Counted from the first letter of the stretch, positions 46,044-60,578 are shown. The stretch: 64,000 bases of DNA from Impatiens glandulifera (GCF_907164915.1 NC_061862.1:79697718-79761717), one strand, 5' to 3'. Translations and numbers: made by a program. Notes: generated by a model not told the origin, from the letters alone.

Positions 46044-49000
46044 TCACCTCCTCCTACTATAATAACCTCCTCCACCGCCACCCCAATGATACTGAGGATA
46101 TCGATGGCGGGTTCCACTGCCTCTCCCATGTCCCTCCCCACCCCATGAAGGATTGCCGCCGCCTCTGCCTCCTCCCCTGCCACCACTTGCGCCGCTGCTT
46201 TGCGTCCAGCCTGCGGACTGTGCTCCTGACAAACCGTTAAGCTCCTCCTCTTCCCTATCGTTGTATTCAAGTACCAATCGCTTTATGTCCTGTTTCTCCT
46301 CTAGCTCTGCTGCTTCTTTCTGTTTCGTACTCTGAACTAGGGAGCAATCGCGAGGAATAAACATTTGTCTCGTCTGTTGCTTGCTTCCTCGTTTCACTAG
46401 AACTTTCACTTGGATTTCCTTACTTTCTCCTGATTCCTCCTCTAATGTCTCGTCGCCATTTTCAGCTTTAGAGCTTTCGAAAACGTGCATCGGTATCATC
46501 ATGTTTAAGGTCGGTCGGGCACGGATTTCTAGCTTCCGTGAATCCAAACTCTCCTGTAGTGTTAAAAACAAACCTTGAGATTCAGTTCATAACACTACTA
46601 CCATTCATCAAAAAACCTACATCAGTACAAATCAAGGTTTTTTACCTGCATGAGAGCTTTAAGTTCTTTCTCAAACTCAGCTTCTTCTTGAGGATCAACC
46701 TCAGTTACTTTTGGCCTTACATGAACTTCATCATCCTCATCAGATGCAGGGACGCGCCCATCATAATCATCCTCGCTCTCATAGTCATCATCGCGATTAT
46801 CATCTTCCAAATCGTCGTCATCATTCCTCTCAAGATCCACCGACCCACTCCCTGAATCGGTATCACTCTCACCACCTATGACCTCGTGAACCCCGCCACC
46901 ATTTTGCTGGATACCATTTGCAAGGCTCTTTCCATTCGTTGAAATACTGCTAGACGCACTTCTTGAAGATTTTTCGCTGTCCAAGTGTTTCTCATTGCTA
47001 GATTTATCTATTGAAGCGGTGTGTTCATGCTCCTCGAGTTCAATTAAAGCAGTATTAACTTCTTCAATGGATGAGTGGCGGGTCATGTTGGGCCTTAAAT
47101 CAGCAAACAGGTCCTGCAAGTATCTCAAAACTTCAGCCCACACTCTAGAGAGAAAAAGATCCACAAATTAAGACTAGCAATTGTAAGACTAATTGGAAGA
47201 AATCTGAAAATGTTGAAATATAGATCCATGTAAAACAAATTAAAATATAAACAAGAGCTTAAACGAATCGAGGAAATAACCCAAGTCCTTAGTTGAGAGT
47301 TTATTGCCCCATTGCAGCAGCTAAAACCTACTGGCTATCCAAATCCCACCCAAGATCGACAAGGCCAAAAACACACTTAATTTATTTCTTACAAGACTGA
47401 AGAAAGGAAAGGTTTTAAGACAACAGACCTGTAGGTCAAATTCAATATCCAGTGGAACTGCACCCTTAGTCAGAATGTATCTTTGGAAATGAATTAGGAA
47501 TTTATCAAGCTTCCTCTTTGAAGACCCTCGATCAAAATAGTGGCCACAGGTTTCGAGAAGTGTAATTATCATCCTGATGCGAAAACAGTCTTCAGGTGGA
47601 TCCAGCACATCTTGCTGATAACACAAAACCCCAGAAATATTGTAAAGAACAAACTTGAAAGAATCTTCATCTAGTAGCTAAGCTATTTGAGTTACAGTAG
47701 ATGTCCATGACCAAATACACATGCATTAAATGTATAGTAATAATGATAAAAAAAAAAGTATACCTCTGAACTCCCATGGCCAAACATGAGAATCAAATAA
47801 AGTGTATCAAAAATGACAGATGATTCTAATTGTTCGTAACTGTATAGCTCCCCCAAGAATCGCATATGCGCAATTCGACGCTGCTGCATCCCATAGTCAT
47901 TCAATTCCAACCCCACCCTAATTTCTTCCAAAACCTGGAGTAGAAGTAGTTGATATTATCAAGACATGACAGAGTTACAATCATCAGATGGCGAGCAATA
48001 AACAAACAGTAACAGTTCTCTTAATAACACGCAAGTAATAATGACTTAGAATGCAGAACAAAATGAGAACAAAGCTTGAAGCATACATTTTCAGTGAGTA
48101 TACTACACAAGGATCCTTCACATACTCTTTGCAATATTCAATGAAAGAGGACGACCTTAAATTGATGCATACCCATATGCATTCATAGTTCAACTCACCT
48201 CATCAACAACAGCAACTGCAAAGTCATCATGATAGCGGCTCAACCCAGCAGTGAGAGAAGCAATCAAGTGAATCTGACCATATTTTCCTTTATGAACCTT
48301 CAAAAAGGACTTCAAGAGGTAGGAATCACATTCATTCCAAGGCAATTTACGGAGTTGTCTTAGCACATGCTCAATTGAAGATTTATCCAGATCTGAGAAA
48401 AGAAGCTTCCTTATATACTGCAAATTTTGGAACAGAAAATGTTTATTACCAGTCCAAATATCCTGAGATTTCATGTTATAAACTTATAATACCAAAAAAA
48501 ATGCTAAAGATAGGAGAGTAATGATACTCATTTTGCAGGTTAGAGAAATTACAAAATTACTACCTGATGTAAAGGAGGGCGGACTTTAGAAACCCTTGCT
48601 GATCGTTCAGGTGGTTTGCAGAGATAATAAGCATTTTCTACAAGAGTGCTGTGATGAGGATCCAGATTCTTGACATTTTTCAACCGCATCAAAATTTCCA
48701 ACATATTGGCCATTCGCACAGAAGTTTCAGGAGATCGATAGAGAAATCGTCCGCAGGTCTCAAGGAGATTACATGCAACATCTATGTTATGATGCGAAAA
48801 ATCATCCAAACAAGTCTGTAAAGGGAATATTACGCTGAATGTGAGAAAACGGATAAGATGAACAAGTACTTTAAAGCATTAAAATGAACTTTTATGTAAC
48901 ATAATTATCAGGAAACAGGATAAATGTGGGAAAATTAATGAAAGCTGCAGTTCCAAGAAATTAAAATAAAGATGAGACCATGTACATTTTTCACTTACCT

Positions 49001-52000
49001 TCAAACAACCGAACACTAATCCAGGTGAAGCAATTTTGAATTTGCAGAGCTCCCCAATAAAGCGAATATTACGTATTTTTGTTTCAATATTCATTTGATC
49101 CTAGCAAAATAAAATTTTAATTTCAGTGTAACCAAAATTTTCAAAGAAGAAAGCAATAAACTACTAAACAAACCTTCTTATTTATCAGAGAGTTGAACTC
49201 TTCCTCCAGCAGCTGTAAGAGCATGGAAGAAACATCTTTTATACAAGTGGATAGTGTGGCAACCATACGAGAGTAGTACGGAAGCAGTTCAAGAGATGTC
49301 CTGGGAACATTGAACAAGGCTCTCACAAGCTTTTTTCTGCTTGATTTTGAATTCAAATAACAAAATTCCACCTGGAAAATAGAAAATGCATATTTACCAA
49401 AATTTTCACGAACAAACTAGACGTATTCACAGTAGAAAAATTATATAAAGTGAAAAGACACGGCTGGAACAGATGGTTACAGTTAATTGATCAATTAGAT
49501 CCCGGCTCACACATCCTGGAAGCCTCTGCAACATACCATCCAAATTTGTCCCCTCTAGTCCTTTAAGTTTCTCCTTTTCATTTTCTATTTTTCTTTCAGC
49601 ATCTTTGTCTTTTCCTTTGTCTTTTTCAGGATCCTTACACTTTTCCTTTTCTTTTGCATCTTTGTCTTTGGCTTTCTCATTGTTCCCCTCCTGAACAACT
49701 GCAGCTTCACGGGAAGCCTCTACAGGTTCTTGGCTAACGCTCTGACTTTGGTCTGGCTCATGTGAATCCTATATGTATAAATATAGAAGTTAACAGAATA
49801 AAATCAAAAGTCACTCGGATATTACACTATACATATTTTTCATTATTTATAGACGTTAGGTGGCAGCAATAAGTGGAGCAGAAAAAAAAGCAGATTAGAA
49901 TGAAATATCAAATCTACCTTGATCAGGTTCAACATCATAAAATCTCATTCAAACAACCAAACCTTGCAGATATCTTATCTGTATGGCCAGGTAGTGACAA
50001 TTTTAACATCTCACATACATATCACACTGCTAGGTAGATTGCAAACAGAAATTGCAAGCTGTGTTCAGAAAACAATTATGACACGGTTTAAATGGATGCC
50101 ACTAATTTATCATTCGCATCACTGTAATATGGGTCAAAACTTTAGGATAGAATGTTTAAAATGGTATTGCAGGTACACTCCATGTATTTATTACACACAA
50201 AGAAATATTATGATACAAGTATATGACATCAATGATAATTAGTTGTTGGAGCCTAAATAAAATAGAAATGAGTTCCTTACAGATGGTTGCTCTTGTGACT
50301 TTGGAGAATGGTCATTAGCCTTGGGTTCTGCTTCTCCCAAAAGCACAGCTGGAACAAAAGCTCTGATATAGAATAAAATAAGCGCTTAATGACTCAACAT
50401 TGTAGCTTAAAAACTCATTAGAAGAAAGCAACAAGAGAAAATCATCCTGCAACTCCTTGTTCAAGAAAAAGGCAATAAACATTAGGCATAACAATCTGAT
50501 GGCACAAACCTAAGGTCAGGCAAGCTTTCATAAAATGCTTTGGTATCTTCATCATCCCAGATTGCTTCAAGAACTGAAGAATCTTTCCCAGAATTTGGTA
50601 ATGATGATTCCCCCCCAGTAGTAACCCTGGTTGTGTGGCCATCCTCTGGCATTACTGGAGGTTCCATGTCAAGAGCTTCTGCTAATCTGAAACAAACAAT
50701 ATTTTGGGGTGGGGTAGGGAGTTAACAGTGTGAAAGCATGATTAGTATAGTTCTTTTAGATTGAAGAATCTCGTGAATCCATAAAGCACAGTTGGAAAGA
50801 ATACAAGGGGAAGAACAAATGGATAACCAACAGGAAAGTGAAAGTGCACAGCCTGATTGGACTTCACAATTAAAAGAAGGAATGTTGACATTAGTTAGGA
50901 AACCCAATCAATGATCAAACAAATAAAGTAGCTTATATATGTTATTCACAATGATTGATTCTTCCAGAGAGATTTCTCATATTGTTATTAGCAGTAATCT
51001 AATACTTGCTGAGTATGATAAAATCTCATTTAAACACTTGTTTGCAAATATAAATTTGGATTTAATCTAAAATTCTTTTACAAATTAATATTATTTTAAT
51101 CATCTTTTTTTTCAAAAAAATGGATGAACCTTTGATTAATAAATTTTTAATTACTTAATTATAGAATGTGCAGTCCAAAACCATATTTTATTTTTAAAAA
51201 TTACATTTCTTTTTTATTTAATAATTTATAAATATTTTAACATATAAAAAATAATCCAAAACAAACAACTAAGAACAAAGTTAGTAACAACTTCCAGAAC
51301 AAAATTCTTGATAGGAAATAATTGTTTCTAACGAAAATGAAGGCTTCACAACAGTCACAATAGTGGCAGGACAAAATATTTGTCAGGAGACAAAAAGAAA
51401 GGTAAAAAGAGGAATACTGGGTCAAAAAAGAGAGTTGTAATCAGTTTAAAAGAAAAATACTTAATCAAATGCTGCACATATTCAGATTAAGAGGTCAATC
51501 ATAACCTGGTTCCAAAGGATTCACCATGGACTATAAAATGAAATTAAAGTGTTGTGCATATGAAGAAAAGCATAACAACTAGTAGCCAATATCTTTTAGA
51601 AGTGGAACGCAATTTAATAACTTACGCTGATACACCTCGATGCAGATGATCATAAGCTCGTCGCAACTTCTCATACGTTGATGCATTTTCGTCATTTAAT
51701 TCACCTTTGGCATTTAGAATCTTGGCATTTTCTTGCTCCATTTGGCGAAGTGACTTGAAGTCAAAGTGAAAGAAAAAATATTACATCAATAGCAGCAGTT
51801 GAATGGATATTTTATATACGGAAGGTAGATGAGGTAAACCTATTCGACAATTAATGGATCTGCATTACATAAGAAGCATTTCTAATAGTACTCATTACTA
51901 GAACTAACATAGAAACCACTTAATAAAATCGATGCCTTACAGCGTGCTCTGACTGAAGAAGTTCTGCAGCAGAATCATGATATGAATGAAATGCCTTCCT

Positions 52001-55000
52001 GAAAAATTTCTTCTGATCTGCTGTGATATTAAGGTCCTTGGAAAACTGAAATAACAGAATATGAACACAAGGAAAGAAATGAAACATGTGAATATAGGGT
52101 ACTACAAAGCTGTGAGCCTAATAATTCACTAGAAATAATAAGTATGCAACTTAAGTTCAGTGGCTAAGAGCCACTTGTAACTATTTAAGTATGGGATGAG
52201 ACATCAAACTGCTCACTTAAACAGATGAGTTAAGACAAGTTTTTCAGTCACCTCATCAAGTACTTGTTGTCCTGACAGTGGAAGTCCAAGGAAGGTTCTC
52301 CCTTGTCGAGCAAAGCTGGCAAGAAGAGACAGATTCGTCTGTGTTGCCTCACGGTCCTTAAAATACTCCATACTGGTAAGATCCTTGATGATATTAACAA
52401 AAATACTACAATCGTCTATTACTCTAACAAAGTACAGCTCCAGGAGGAGCTTTAATGTGCTACGCTTCTTCATCGCTCTTAAGTTCTTGTCTGCCTCCAA
52501 ATCATCACTAGATTTTCCAGGAAAGAAGATTTTCAGCAGGCACTGAACCAAACTTGGTGAGAAATCCTTGTACCTTTGATGAAGCAGCGAACAAATCTAC
52601 AAAGGAGAAGAAAGGATAACAAACATTACCAAAAGGGGGGCACAAAAGATAATGTATGTGGAATTGCAAAATAGAAACACAAAACTGCTAAATCCATTCA
52701 CATGTCTCGAGTTTCTACATCTCATGTGGTCCAACAAATCAAGGTCCAGGTAAAAAGTGTAAAGTCATCCACCTAACACTAGACATGTTGAATGGTAAGA
52801 GACATGTAAGATGAATAAAAACCCAACAAACTGAAAGAACTAGTTAGGACTGGTATGTGACTCAGCATGTCAGATGACTACAATAGCTTAGCACTTTCCC
52901 AGTCCATATGACCATAATAACTCTCTAAAATCCACTATAGAATCAGCTGCTTCAAGTTGAATTGTGTGGTTGAAGGGTATAAAACGGATGATAATAAACT
53001 ATTCATGTTTGTTGATATTTTTTTAAAAGGAATACACTGACAAAAGGAAACAACATATATGCAGTAACATTTCTCGGCGGTCCATTAGTGCAGCAGAGCG
53101 TGGCTGAAAACCATAAAGAAAAATAACAAAAATGCTTTATTGAATAACATGAGCATTCAGTTGCTGGACATATATTTTAGAGAAATCTAGGATGCAATTA
53201 TCAAACAAGATAAAATGCAAACAAAATTCAAATGGACTCAACCACTCTAAGATTTATTCTACATCAGAATGATTAAAAACCCCAAGGACCATAGGAACTT
53301 TTAATAGTTTGAGATCATGACTAGTTGTTCAAAGGCAAGTTTTTTTCCAAGGAACCATGGGCTTTAAGGATTATCTATAACAGAAATTAAGCATTTCAAG
53401 CTTATATAAGCCAACACTGGCCTTAAACAAAAAGGACAAAATATTCTCCTACACTCACTAAAATATCTCAAAAGTAATGTTATGCACAATACACAGTAAG
53501 CTTCTGTTTCATAAGAGAATGAGTTACTACAGCTGCAAACTACCATAACATACTTATTTATCTAATCACCTGAACAGCAGCTTGAATATCAGAAGACCGT
53601 AGCTTTGCCTCACTGATGGCTGTCACTGCTTCAGTAACAAATTTGCTCAAGTTGACATTTCTCAACTCATCCATCAAACTGTCTCGCTGTTCTTCATTAA
53701 TCTGCTTAAGTTTCTTAATAACTGCTGTATTGCGTTTTATGCTGGAATCTAACGTCCGAAGAAAAATGCTGTCTGTAATTAGTCAACACAACAACCACAT
53801 CAATATAATATACTTTAGATTCTAAAAACACAATTAGCAGAAAACATTGAACAAGTTACAATAACTAAACTTCATAGATAGTTTCATATTTTTCATTTGT
53901 TAGAGTAAAGAAGGTTCGAGTAGAAGAAAAATTATAGTACGCTTTATTTTATTCAATAAAATCAGAAAGATCCCATGCACCTATTACCAATGAGATATGA
54001 TGGAGAGATATTAATGTCGCTATTGGGAAGGTGAATAAACAATAAGCATGGAGTAAAAAAGTCATTGTAATCGTGAAAAGACCAAATCACATCTTCAAGA
54101 ACACTACAACACCTGGAAAAAACTTATCAAATACCATCTTCTTAAACACAATTAGAGGCTAAAACTTGCAAGAAAGGCTACAAGAACCAAAGAAATAGTT
54201 CAGTGGTTCATTTTGTGGCCTTTCGTGCAAGTTACTTAAATTCATAGCCATAAACATTCCAAGGAAATACCAATACCGCAGGACAATACAACAATATGTA
54301 ATTCATAATAACATTTTGAAATATCTAACCAGGTCTTTCAGGATTCAAGTTACTTTGGCGAAGAGCAATCTTAGCCTCCACTAATTTTTTTAATTCTTCA
54401 TGACGTGCAGCTGTTTCCTGCTATTGAAAACAGAAGGAAAAAAATCTTGTGTAAAGAAAAAATGCTCTAAATTTTAATAATGAAGAATATTACAACTACT
54501 TCTCAATCCATGAAAAGTAAAAGGAGCAAAAATCCATTGCAGAAAAGACTGTAATGTTTCTTAGTACTATTATTGATTACTAAAAAGAAGCAGAACATCA
54601 ATCATGTGTAAGAATTTCAGTATCAGGCTAAAAAGGGGACATAGATGTAAAATAAACCAAAGAAACATGTACATCCCCAGTATTATATAACTTTGACCCT
54701 TAGAAACCCAACTCGAACTTAACTAAACTTAGTCATGCACAAAAACCAGAAGTAGAAGTCTAGGTGCATCAAACTGTAGAAATAAAATTTTCAAAACTCA
54801 TATTAGACTTAACAGTTCTGCAGCATCTTTCTATATTATAGGAGAATGATATATGTGAAAGTAAATTACAATTTCATGATACCATCCTAGTGGTGCAAAT
54901 TATTATGCATGATGTGCAATAGTGCAAGTGGATGATCTGAGAAAAAGCAATGACAAATGGCAAATAAAATTTCACCTGGCAACATAATTCGACATCAATT

Positions 55001-55127
55001 GATAACAACCAACAAAGACATGTCAGAAACATTATTCATACATATATAAATCTACTGAACTTACTTCACCATCTTGCTTGGCCTGATTCTCACTACCAGC
55101 ACGACTTTCATCCTCAGGTTGATCCAT
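46044..55127 (-). CDS. UPF2: Regulator of nonsense transcripts UPF2
   Basis: Seventeen coding exons, from 55127-55065 to 46553-46044, join in frame to 1,195 residues, close to Arabidopsis UPF2 (about 1,180). The others run 54420-54330, 53772-53570, 52596-52252, 52045-51941, 51753-51626, 50686-50510, 50362-50281, 49768-49481, 49371-49174, 49100-48999, 48815-48564, 48417-48199, 47934-47764, 47614-47429 and 47113-46646. UPF2 bridges UPF1 to UPF3 and the exon-junction complex in nonsense-mediated mRNA decay. MIF4G-1 spans about 50-270; MIF4G-2 about 495-680 (CNLLETCGRFLYRSPET); MIF4G-3 about 680-900 (LLETCGHYFDRGSSKRKLD). A Lys/Glu-rich linker (about 400-480) lies between the first two. An acidic stretch near 960-1010 precedes the UPF1-binding C-terminus with QDIKRLVLEYNDREEEE and a Gly/Arg-rich tail. 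A non-coding first exon probably lies at 55480-55790. Confidence 0.96.
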
Positions 55128-55799
55128 TGCTAGATAATAATCAGCTGTTACTGCTAGAATAACAAATTGAAGAAATGATCAGCAAGTCTTTCTTTTCAAA
55201 TAACTATGAGGAAATTAAGGAGAAAATTATCCTAGAATAGCTAATCATGAAAAGGCATAACATACAACCCAAAAAACAGAGAAAATGGTACACTCAATCA
55301 AACTGCCTATAAATTAATTTAAGAGAAATGTGCAAGTGCAAAATGTGGAAAAAGAATGGTACTATCTGAACTTATTCTTTCCATAATTAATAAATTACAT
55401 GTCAGACAAACAATCACTCCTAATCCAAAAATACAATTATCAGAGTTTCTGTTGAAATTGGTGATTCCTGCGGCTATTTAGAAATAGACACTTACACCAA
55501 AGAAATGCGACATCAGCAGTATGCAATAATTCAAATGTCGGGCGATGGTTCCAGCACGAACGGAAATAGCTGACGGTCCCTTCGTGATTGATGTTGCACT
55601 GTGGTCTGAAGCAGGGACGACAATTAGAAGAGGTCTGAGATTGTTACAAATGGAACGAGTGAGGGCGCAAGCGAAGGTGAGAGACTGTTAAATCTTTGGA
55701 TCGCGGCTGATTAACGAACTCAAAGGAGCAAAGATGAAGATCGTGTTGAAGAAGAAGAAGCGACAGCCCCAAATCCTAGGGTTCGCGATTTTATTAATC

Positions 55800-57143
55800 T
55801 GAAACACTACAAAATGTAGAGGGAGGGGTATTCCAGTTTATAGTTTATACTGGGGATAATATATATTGCATCCTATATTATTTCATTCCTTATAAAGAAA
55901 CCCTTATACTAATTTATTTTGAAATAAAGACATTAAATGTTTTTTATATATTCAAGAACTGGATTTGAAATTAAAATTGATTAATTGAGTGAACATAATG
56001 TAATTTTATAATCTCTAATTCTAACATTTTTTTTATAATTATAATTTCATTTTAAACATAAGATCGACATCCTCAAAATTTCCAATCTCAGGCCATCCAT
56101 AAATCATGATCATTGTCATGAAAACTTAGTTCATTTTTTTGTTGGAGAAATTCTACCAAGTGGATACTGCATTGATTTGATCGTGAGCTGGGTGAGACAC
56201 AAAACCGAATGTCTGTATTCAAAGGGTCTAGAGCGGGTCTCATAACGCATTTCAACGCGAATGAATAAAAAGTTGATCATCGACTTCGAAAGGAGTCAAA
56301 CCTGATTTTTCATTCACACTTCACTTCATGTGTGTGCTAGTGAGACATAAAATCAATTGTTTGTCTTAGAAAGAGTCTAAATTTGGTCTCATTATGTATG
56401 CCCACATGAACGAATTATCTAGATGAAGGATACAGTTGAATTTTATTTATAAATGTTATCTAAGGTGGAATCCGCGTGAGGACAGGATCCAGAAATTCGC
56501 ATTAGGTGACATAAATTTTATATAAAAAATTATATATTGAAAAAGACATTATTACCTAAGTTAAACTATACCGATTTTAACTTTTATAATAAAATCTATA
56601 TATATTTTTAGATAAATCTCATTTAATATAGAGTACTAAAAAGTCAAAAAAAAAAAATCATCCACTATTATTTTACAAATTTTCGTCTTCACATTTTTAC
56701 TATTGAAAATGTTTACTCTGTAGTATTAAAACTAAATAAATATTTTATTAAAAAGTATATAAAAATTATAAAAACATTAAATAATGTTAAAATTCTCAAA
56801 ATTTCCAACATAATAAAATTAAATCAGTTATAAATATAAAATTAACTAATACCTAAATTATATGGATATTAGAGAAGAGACTGAGAAGAAAAAAAATTAA
56901 AATTATATCTCTTGTGAGGATTAAAAAAGTAAATATAAAAATTTAAATAAAAATAATTAAATAATACAAAATTAGTAGAATATTAAATAAGTAAAATAAA
57001 ATTTAAGATAATTATCTAAATAAATTAAAATAAAATGAGAAGATAATTAAAGACTTTTATATATATATAAAAAGCAGGGATATAGGATTTATAATTTTAT
57101 TATATATAAAAAAAATTAAAAAGCCCTTGAGTGCATACGTCCT
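55800..57143. other. AT-rich intergenic DNA upstream of UPF2
   Basis: No gene seen. Between 56190 and 56420 there is a diverged direct duplication: GTGAGACACAAAACCGAATG near 56189 recurs as GTGAGACATAAAATCAATTG near 56340, each followed by a GGTCTCAT about 55 bases later. Origin unknown. Confidence 0.55.
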
Positions 57144-57152
57144 GTTTCAACG

Positions 57153-59399
57153 GGGAATTTGAGTAAATGATCTAAAAAATGGAGGTATTTGAGGTGGTGG
57201 CAAAATATAATTTTAATTGCGTTTGTGGTCTTTTATTTTTTTTTGACGAAATTGCCCTTTTCGCGAAACACGAAAGGACTTAGCGTTTCGCGAAGTGGAT
57301 TAGGTTTAGTATAAATACTGTAATTTTTTCATTTCTTTTCTCTCTCTACTCTTGTTTCTCTTTGACGGCGACGGCGACCGCTACGGCGATGACGGCGGCG
57401 GGAACACATCATACAGATAAGAAAACTCTAACTCTAAATCGATTTATCTTCATTTCAAACTCTAACCCTAAATCGATTTATCTTCATTTGAAAACCCTAA
57501 CCCTAAATCGATTTATCTTCATTTAAAAACTCTAAATCAATTTATGTTTATCTTCAAAATCGATTTAAGATGTTCTTATTGTTCATATTGGTTTTACTAT
57601 CGTTGTTCATATTGTCGATGATGACATTTACAGATAATCTCGTCGATATGGGTTCTGTTTTAAGGAAGATTCACTTATCGTTTCGCGAAGTATTTCGCGT
57701 TTCGATAAGTATTTCGCGTTTCGTTAAGTACTTCGCGTCTCGCTAAGTGCTTCGCGTTATGCGAAGCGGCACAGTTGGCACGCGAAACGACACAGATGAC
57801 ACGCGAAACGGCACGGACGGCACGCGAAACGGCACGGTCGGCACGCGAAACGGCACAGTCGGCACCCATAACTTCTTTTTTGTAACTTGTAATAATAATT
57901 TCTGACATTATGTTATGTTTAATTCATGATAAATTTGTATTTATTTGGTTAAATTTTCAAAAAAATTCAATTTTGTTGCTGACTATTATTATAATATTGA
58001 ATTTTTTGTTATAATATTGAATTTTGTTGATTATTGCATCGGCTTATGAGGATTCCATCCGGTCAAGCTATTATGTGGGGTGGCTGATTAAGTCATGAGA
58101 TTCTACGAGGAAGTATATGTAAAACGCGACGCTGTAGACACCGCTTGGTTAAGTAATTCATTGAGACCCGATGTTAGAACAAAAAATCAGCTCTTTCTTT
58201 GGTATAATAGTTGGTTATTTGTATTCATTATTGATTTTGATTGAGATATATGCAGAGCAAAATGCTTGAGATTCAATTTTTATTCAAATAATGTTGTATT
58301 CTCCAATTGATATTTTGGACTATTTTTAATCATTCTTGCTCTATTGTTGTAATAACTAATGTTTTTTGAACTACTCAATTGGTTCTTTCAATTTGATAAC
58401 ACAAACTGAAAATTCAATATTACAATAATAGCCAGCATCAAAATTGAATTTGAATTTATTTGAAAATTTAACCAAATAAATACAAATTTATCATGAGTTA
58501 AACAAAACAGAATGTCATAAATTATTATTACAAGTTACAAAAAAAAGAAGTTATGGGTGACTGTGCCGTTTCACGTGCCGATTCGCGTGCCGTAACGCGA
58601 AGCACTTAGCGAAATGCGAAACACTTAACGAAACGCGAAGTACTTCGCGAGCCGACCGTGCCGCTTCACGTGCCGTCCGTGCCATTTCGCGTGCCGTCCT
58701 TGCCGACAGTGTCGACTCACGTAACGCGGAGCACTTAGCGAAACGCGAAGCACTTAACGAAACGCGAAGTGCTTCGCGAGCCGACCGTGTCGCTTCGCGT
58801 GTCGTCCGTTTCGCGTGTCATCCTTGCCGACTGTGCCGACTCGCGTAACGCGAAGCACTTAGCGAAACGCGAAACACTTAACGAAACGCAAAGTACTTTG
58901 CGAAACGATAAGTGAATCTTCCTTGAAACAGAACCCATATCGACGAGATTATCTGCAAATTTCATCATTGACAATATGAACAATGATAGTAAAACCAATA
59001 TTAACCAATATGAACAATAAGAACATCTTAAATCGATTTTGAAGATAAACATAAATTGATTTAGGTTTTCAAATGAAGATAAATCGATTTAGGGTTAGGG
59101 TTTAAAATGAAGATAAATTGATTTAGGGTTAGAGTTTTCTTATCTGTATGATGTGTTCCCCGCCGTCGTCGTCGCCGTAGCAATCGTCGTCGTCGTCAAA
59201 GAGAGAACAAGAGTAGAGAGAGAAAAGAAATGAAGGAAATGAAAAAATTACAGTATTTGTACTAAACCTAATCTACTTCGCGAAACGCTAAGTTCCTTCG
59301 CGTTTCGCGAAAAGGACAATTTCGTCAAAAAAAATAAAAGACCAATCTTGCCACCACCTCAAATACCTCAATCTTTGAGGTCATTTACTCAAATTTTCC
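57153..59399. mobile_element. Foldback Mutator-like element (2,247 bp)
   Basis: Two long inverted arms (left 57153-58004, right 58408-59399) enclose a loop of about 400 bases. It is flanked by GTTTCAACG (57144-57152) and GTTCCAACG (59400-59408), a 9-bp target duplication with one mismatch, as Mutator-like elements make. Termini are GGGAATTTGAGTAAATGA and, inverted, GGAAAATTTGAGTAAATGA. Each arm holds, from outside in: a patch with TTTCGCGAA, a promoter-like block (TATAAATA at 57310-57317; TACAAATA in the right arm), a GGCGACGG-rich leader, 3-4 units of a 35-bp repeat with CCCTAAATCGATTTATCTTC, and a CG-rich minisatellite. No transposase is present, so it is non-autonomous. Confidence 0.85.
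57672..57865. repeat. CG-rich minisatellite, left arm of the foldback element
   Basis: Repeats of TTTCGCGAAGTATTTCGCG type change at about 57765 into GGCACGCGAAACGGCAC units of about 18 bases. The matching right-arm array at 58560-58915 is longer because a unit of about 145 bases is doubled there. Confidence 0.85.
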
Positions 59400-59408
59400 G
59401 TTCCAACG

Positions 59409-60570
59409 ACTCAATTCTAACTTTCTATCCTTCAAATTCTTATAAAATAAAATTAAAAATAATTCCGAGAAATATTATAATCGAATGTCAATAATTAGTG
59501 TTTTATTGAAATATTTTTTTTAAGAAAAACATTATGTAGACACTCAATTTTTACACTCATATATTTATAACTTTTAAAATTTTGAGCCAACAAATTATTT
59601 ATACAAATTTTATATAAAGGCTCAATGCAAGGAATTAAGAATTTGAGAACGAAATTGTATTGACTTGTTATCGAATTAATTGAAATGGTCAAAATAAATA
59701 AAGCCAATGGGTCAAGTTTGTACTGTACGTGTTTATTACTAATATTGTGCTTTACAAGAAAATGATCGAAAAATAAATATAAAAAAGATAAATCATCGAA
59801 AAACGTCGTAGGTGGCAGTGCGCAGTTTTTGACGCCGGACTAGAGCAAACACTGGTCGGTAGGGTAGTTAGAAAGTCAACTAGGTGGTCAATGTGCGAGT
59901 CAATAGACTAGCTAGGCCCGTGGGTTGAACAAATAGGCGGGAATCTGTTGCCCATGCATGCATGTATGGATGCATTGTCTCCATGAGGATCACCTTTCGC
60001 ATTCCCTCTAGTAGCCTTCAGCAGTTTCTTTCTTAAGGCAAAACATCTAGGGTAGGCTTGATTCCCTTGATTACCAACGAAACTAGAGTGCACTAAATTT
60101 TTTAACATGAACTACCAAAACGTTCACAATGAACTCAATAACAATTTTGCATGAACCAAAACTCGTTATTCTTTGTAGGTTGGCCAAGAAATTAACACAC
60201 TGGAAACAAATAATAGGCACAAATATGATTCAAAATCCACTATAGCTTCAAACAAAAATTGATGAAGCTACGATGCATCAAACATCACCTATGAGTTATC
60301 CAAATGTTCACAACAAGTAGAGTAACATCCTGTACGCAACCTCAGTCCTTATTGACCGTTTGTCAGCTTATGGGACTCTTGGAAGTTTGAAGTAGTGCAT
60401 TAGTTGAATTAGAGACAACCACGGGTTCAAGCGACAAGTGATAAAGCTACAATGCACCAAAGTGTGTGTATGATATACCTAAATGACAATAGGGAAGTTA
60501 GATACAATATGAACGAATCCACGAGAAGTCATTCACCGCATGTCACCCTAGATCTCACCCGAAGCTAATT
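59409..60570. other. Intergenic DNA with no recognised gene
   Basis: I see no domain-bearing frame. A 66-codon minus-strand frame (60108-59908) has no familiar motif and is not called. Confidence 0.5.
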
Positions 60571-60578
60571 GGTGCAAC

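Noticed and set aside
46028..46335. Plus- and minus-strand frames over the UPF2 3' end
   Set aside because: They overlap the Gly/Arg-rich UPF2 tail, whose GC-rich codons leave other frames open.
49919..50242. 107-codon plus-strand frame
   Set aside because: It lies inside a UPF2 intron on the opposite strand with no familiar motif.
57570..57746. 58-codon frame with hydrophobic N-terminus in the left foldback arm
   Set aside because: The same stretch in the right arm is frameshifted by an 11-base insertion, and the C-terminal half is just the CG-rich minisatellite. It is probably fortuitous.
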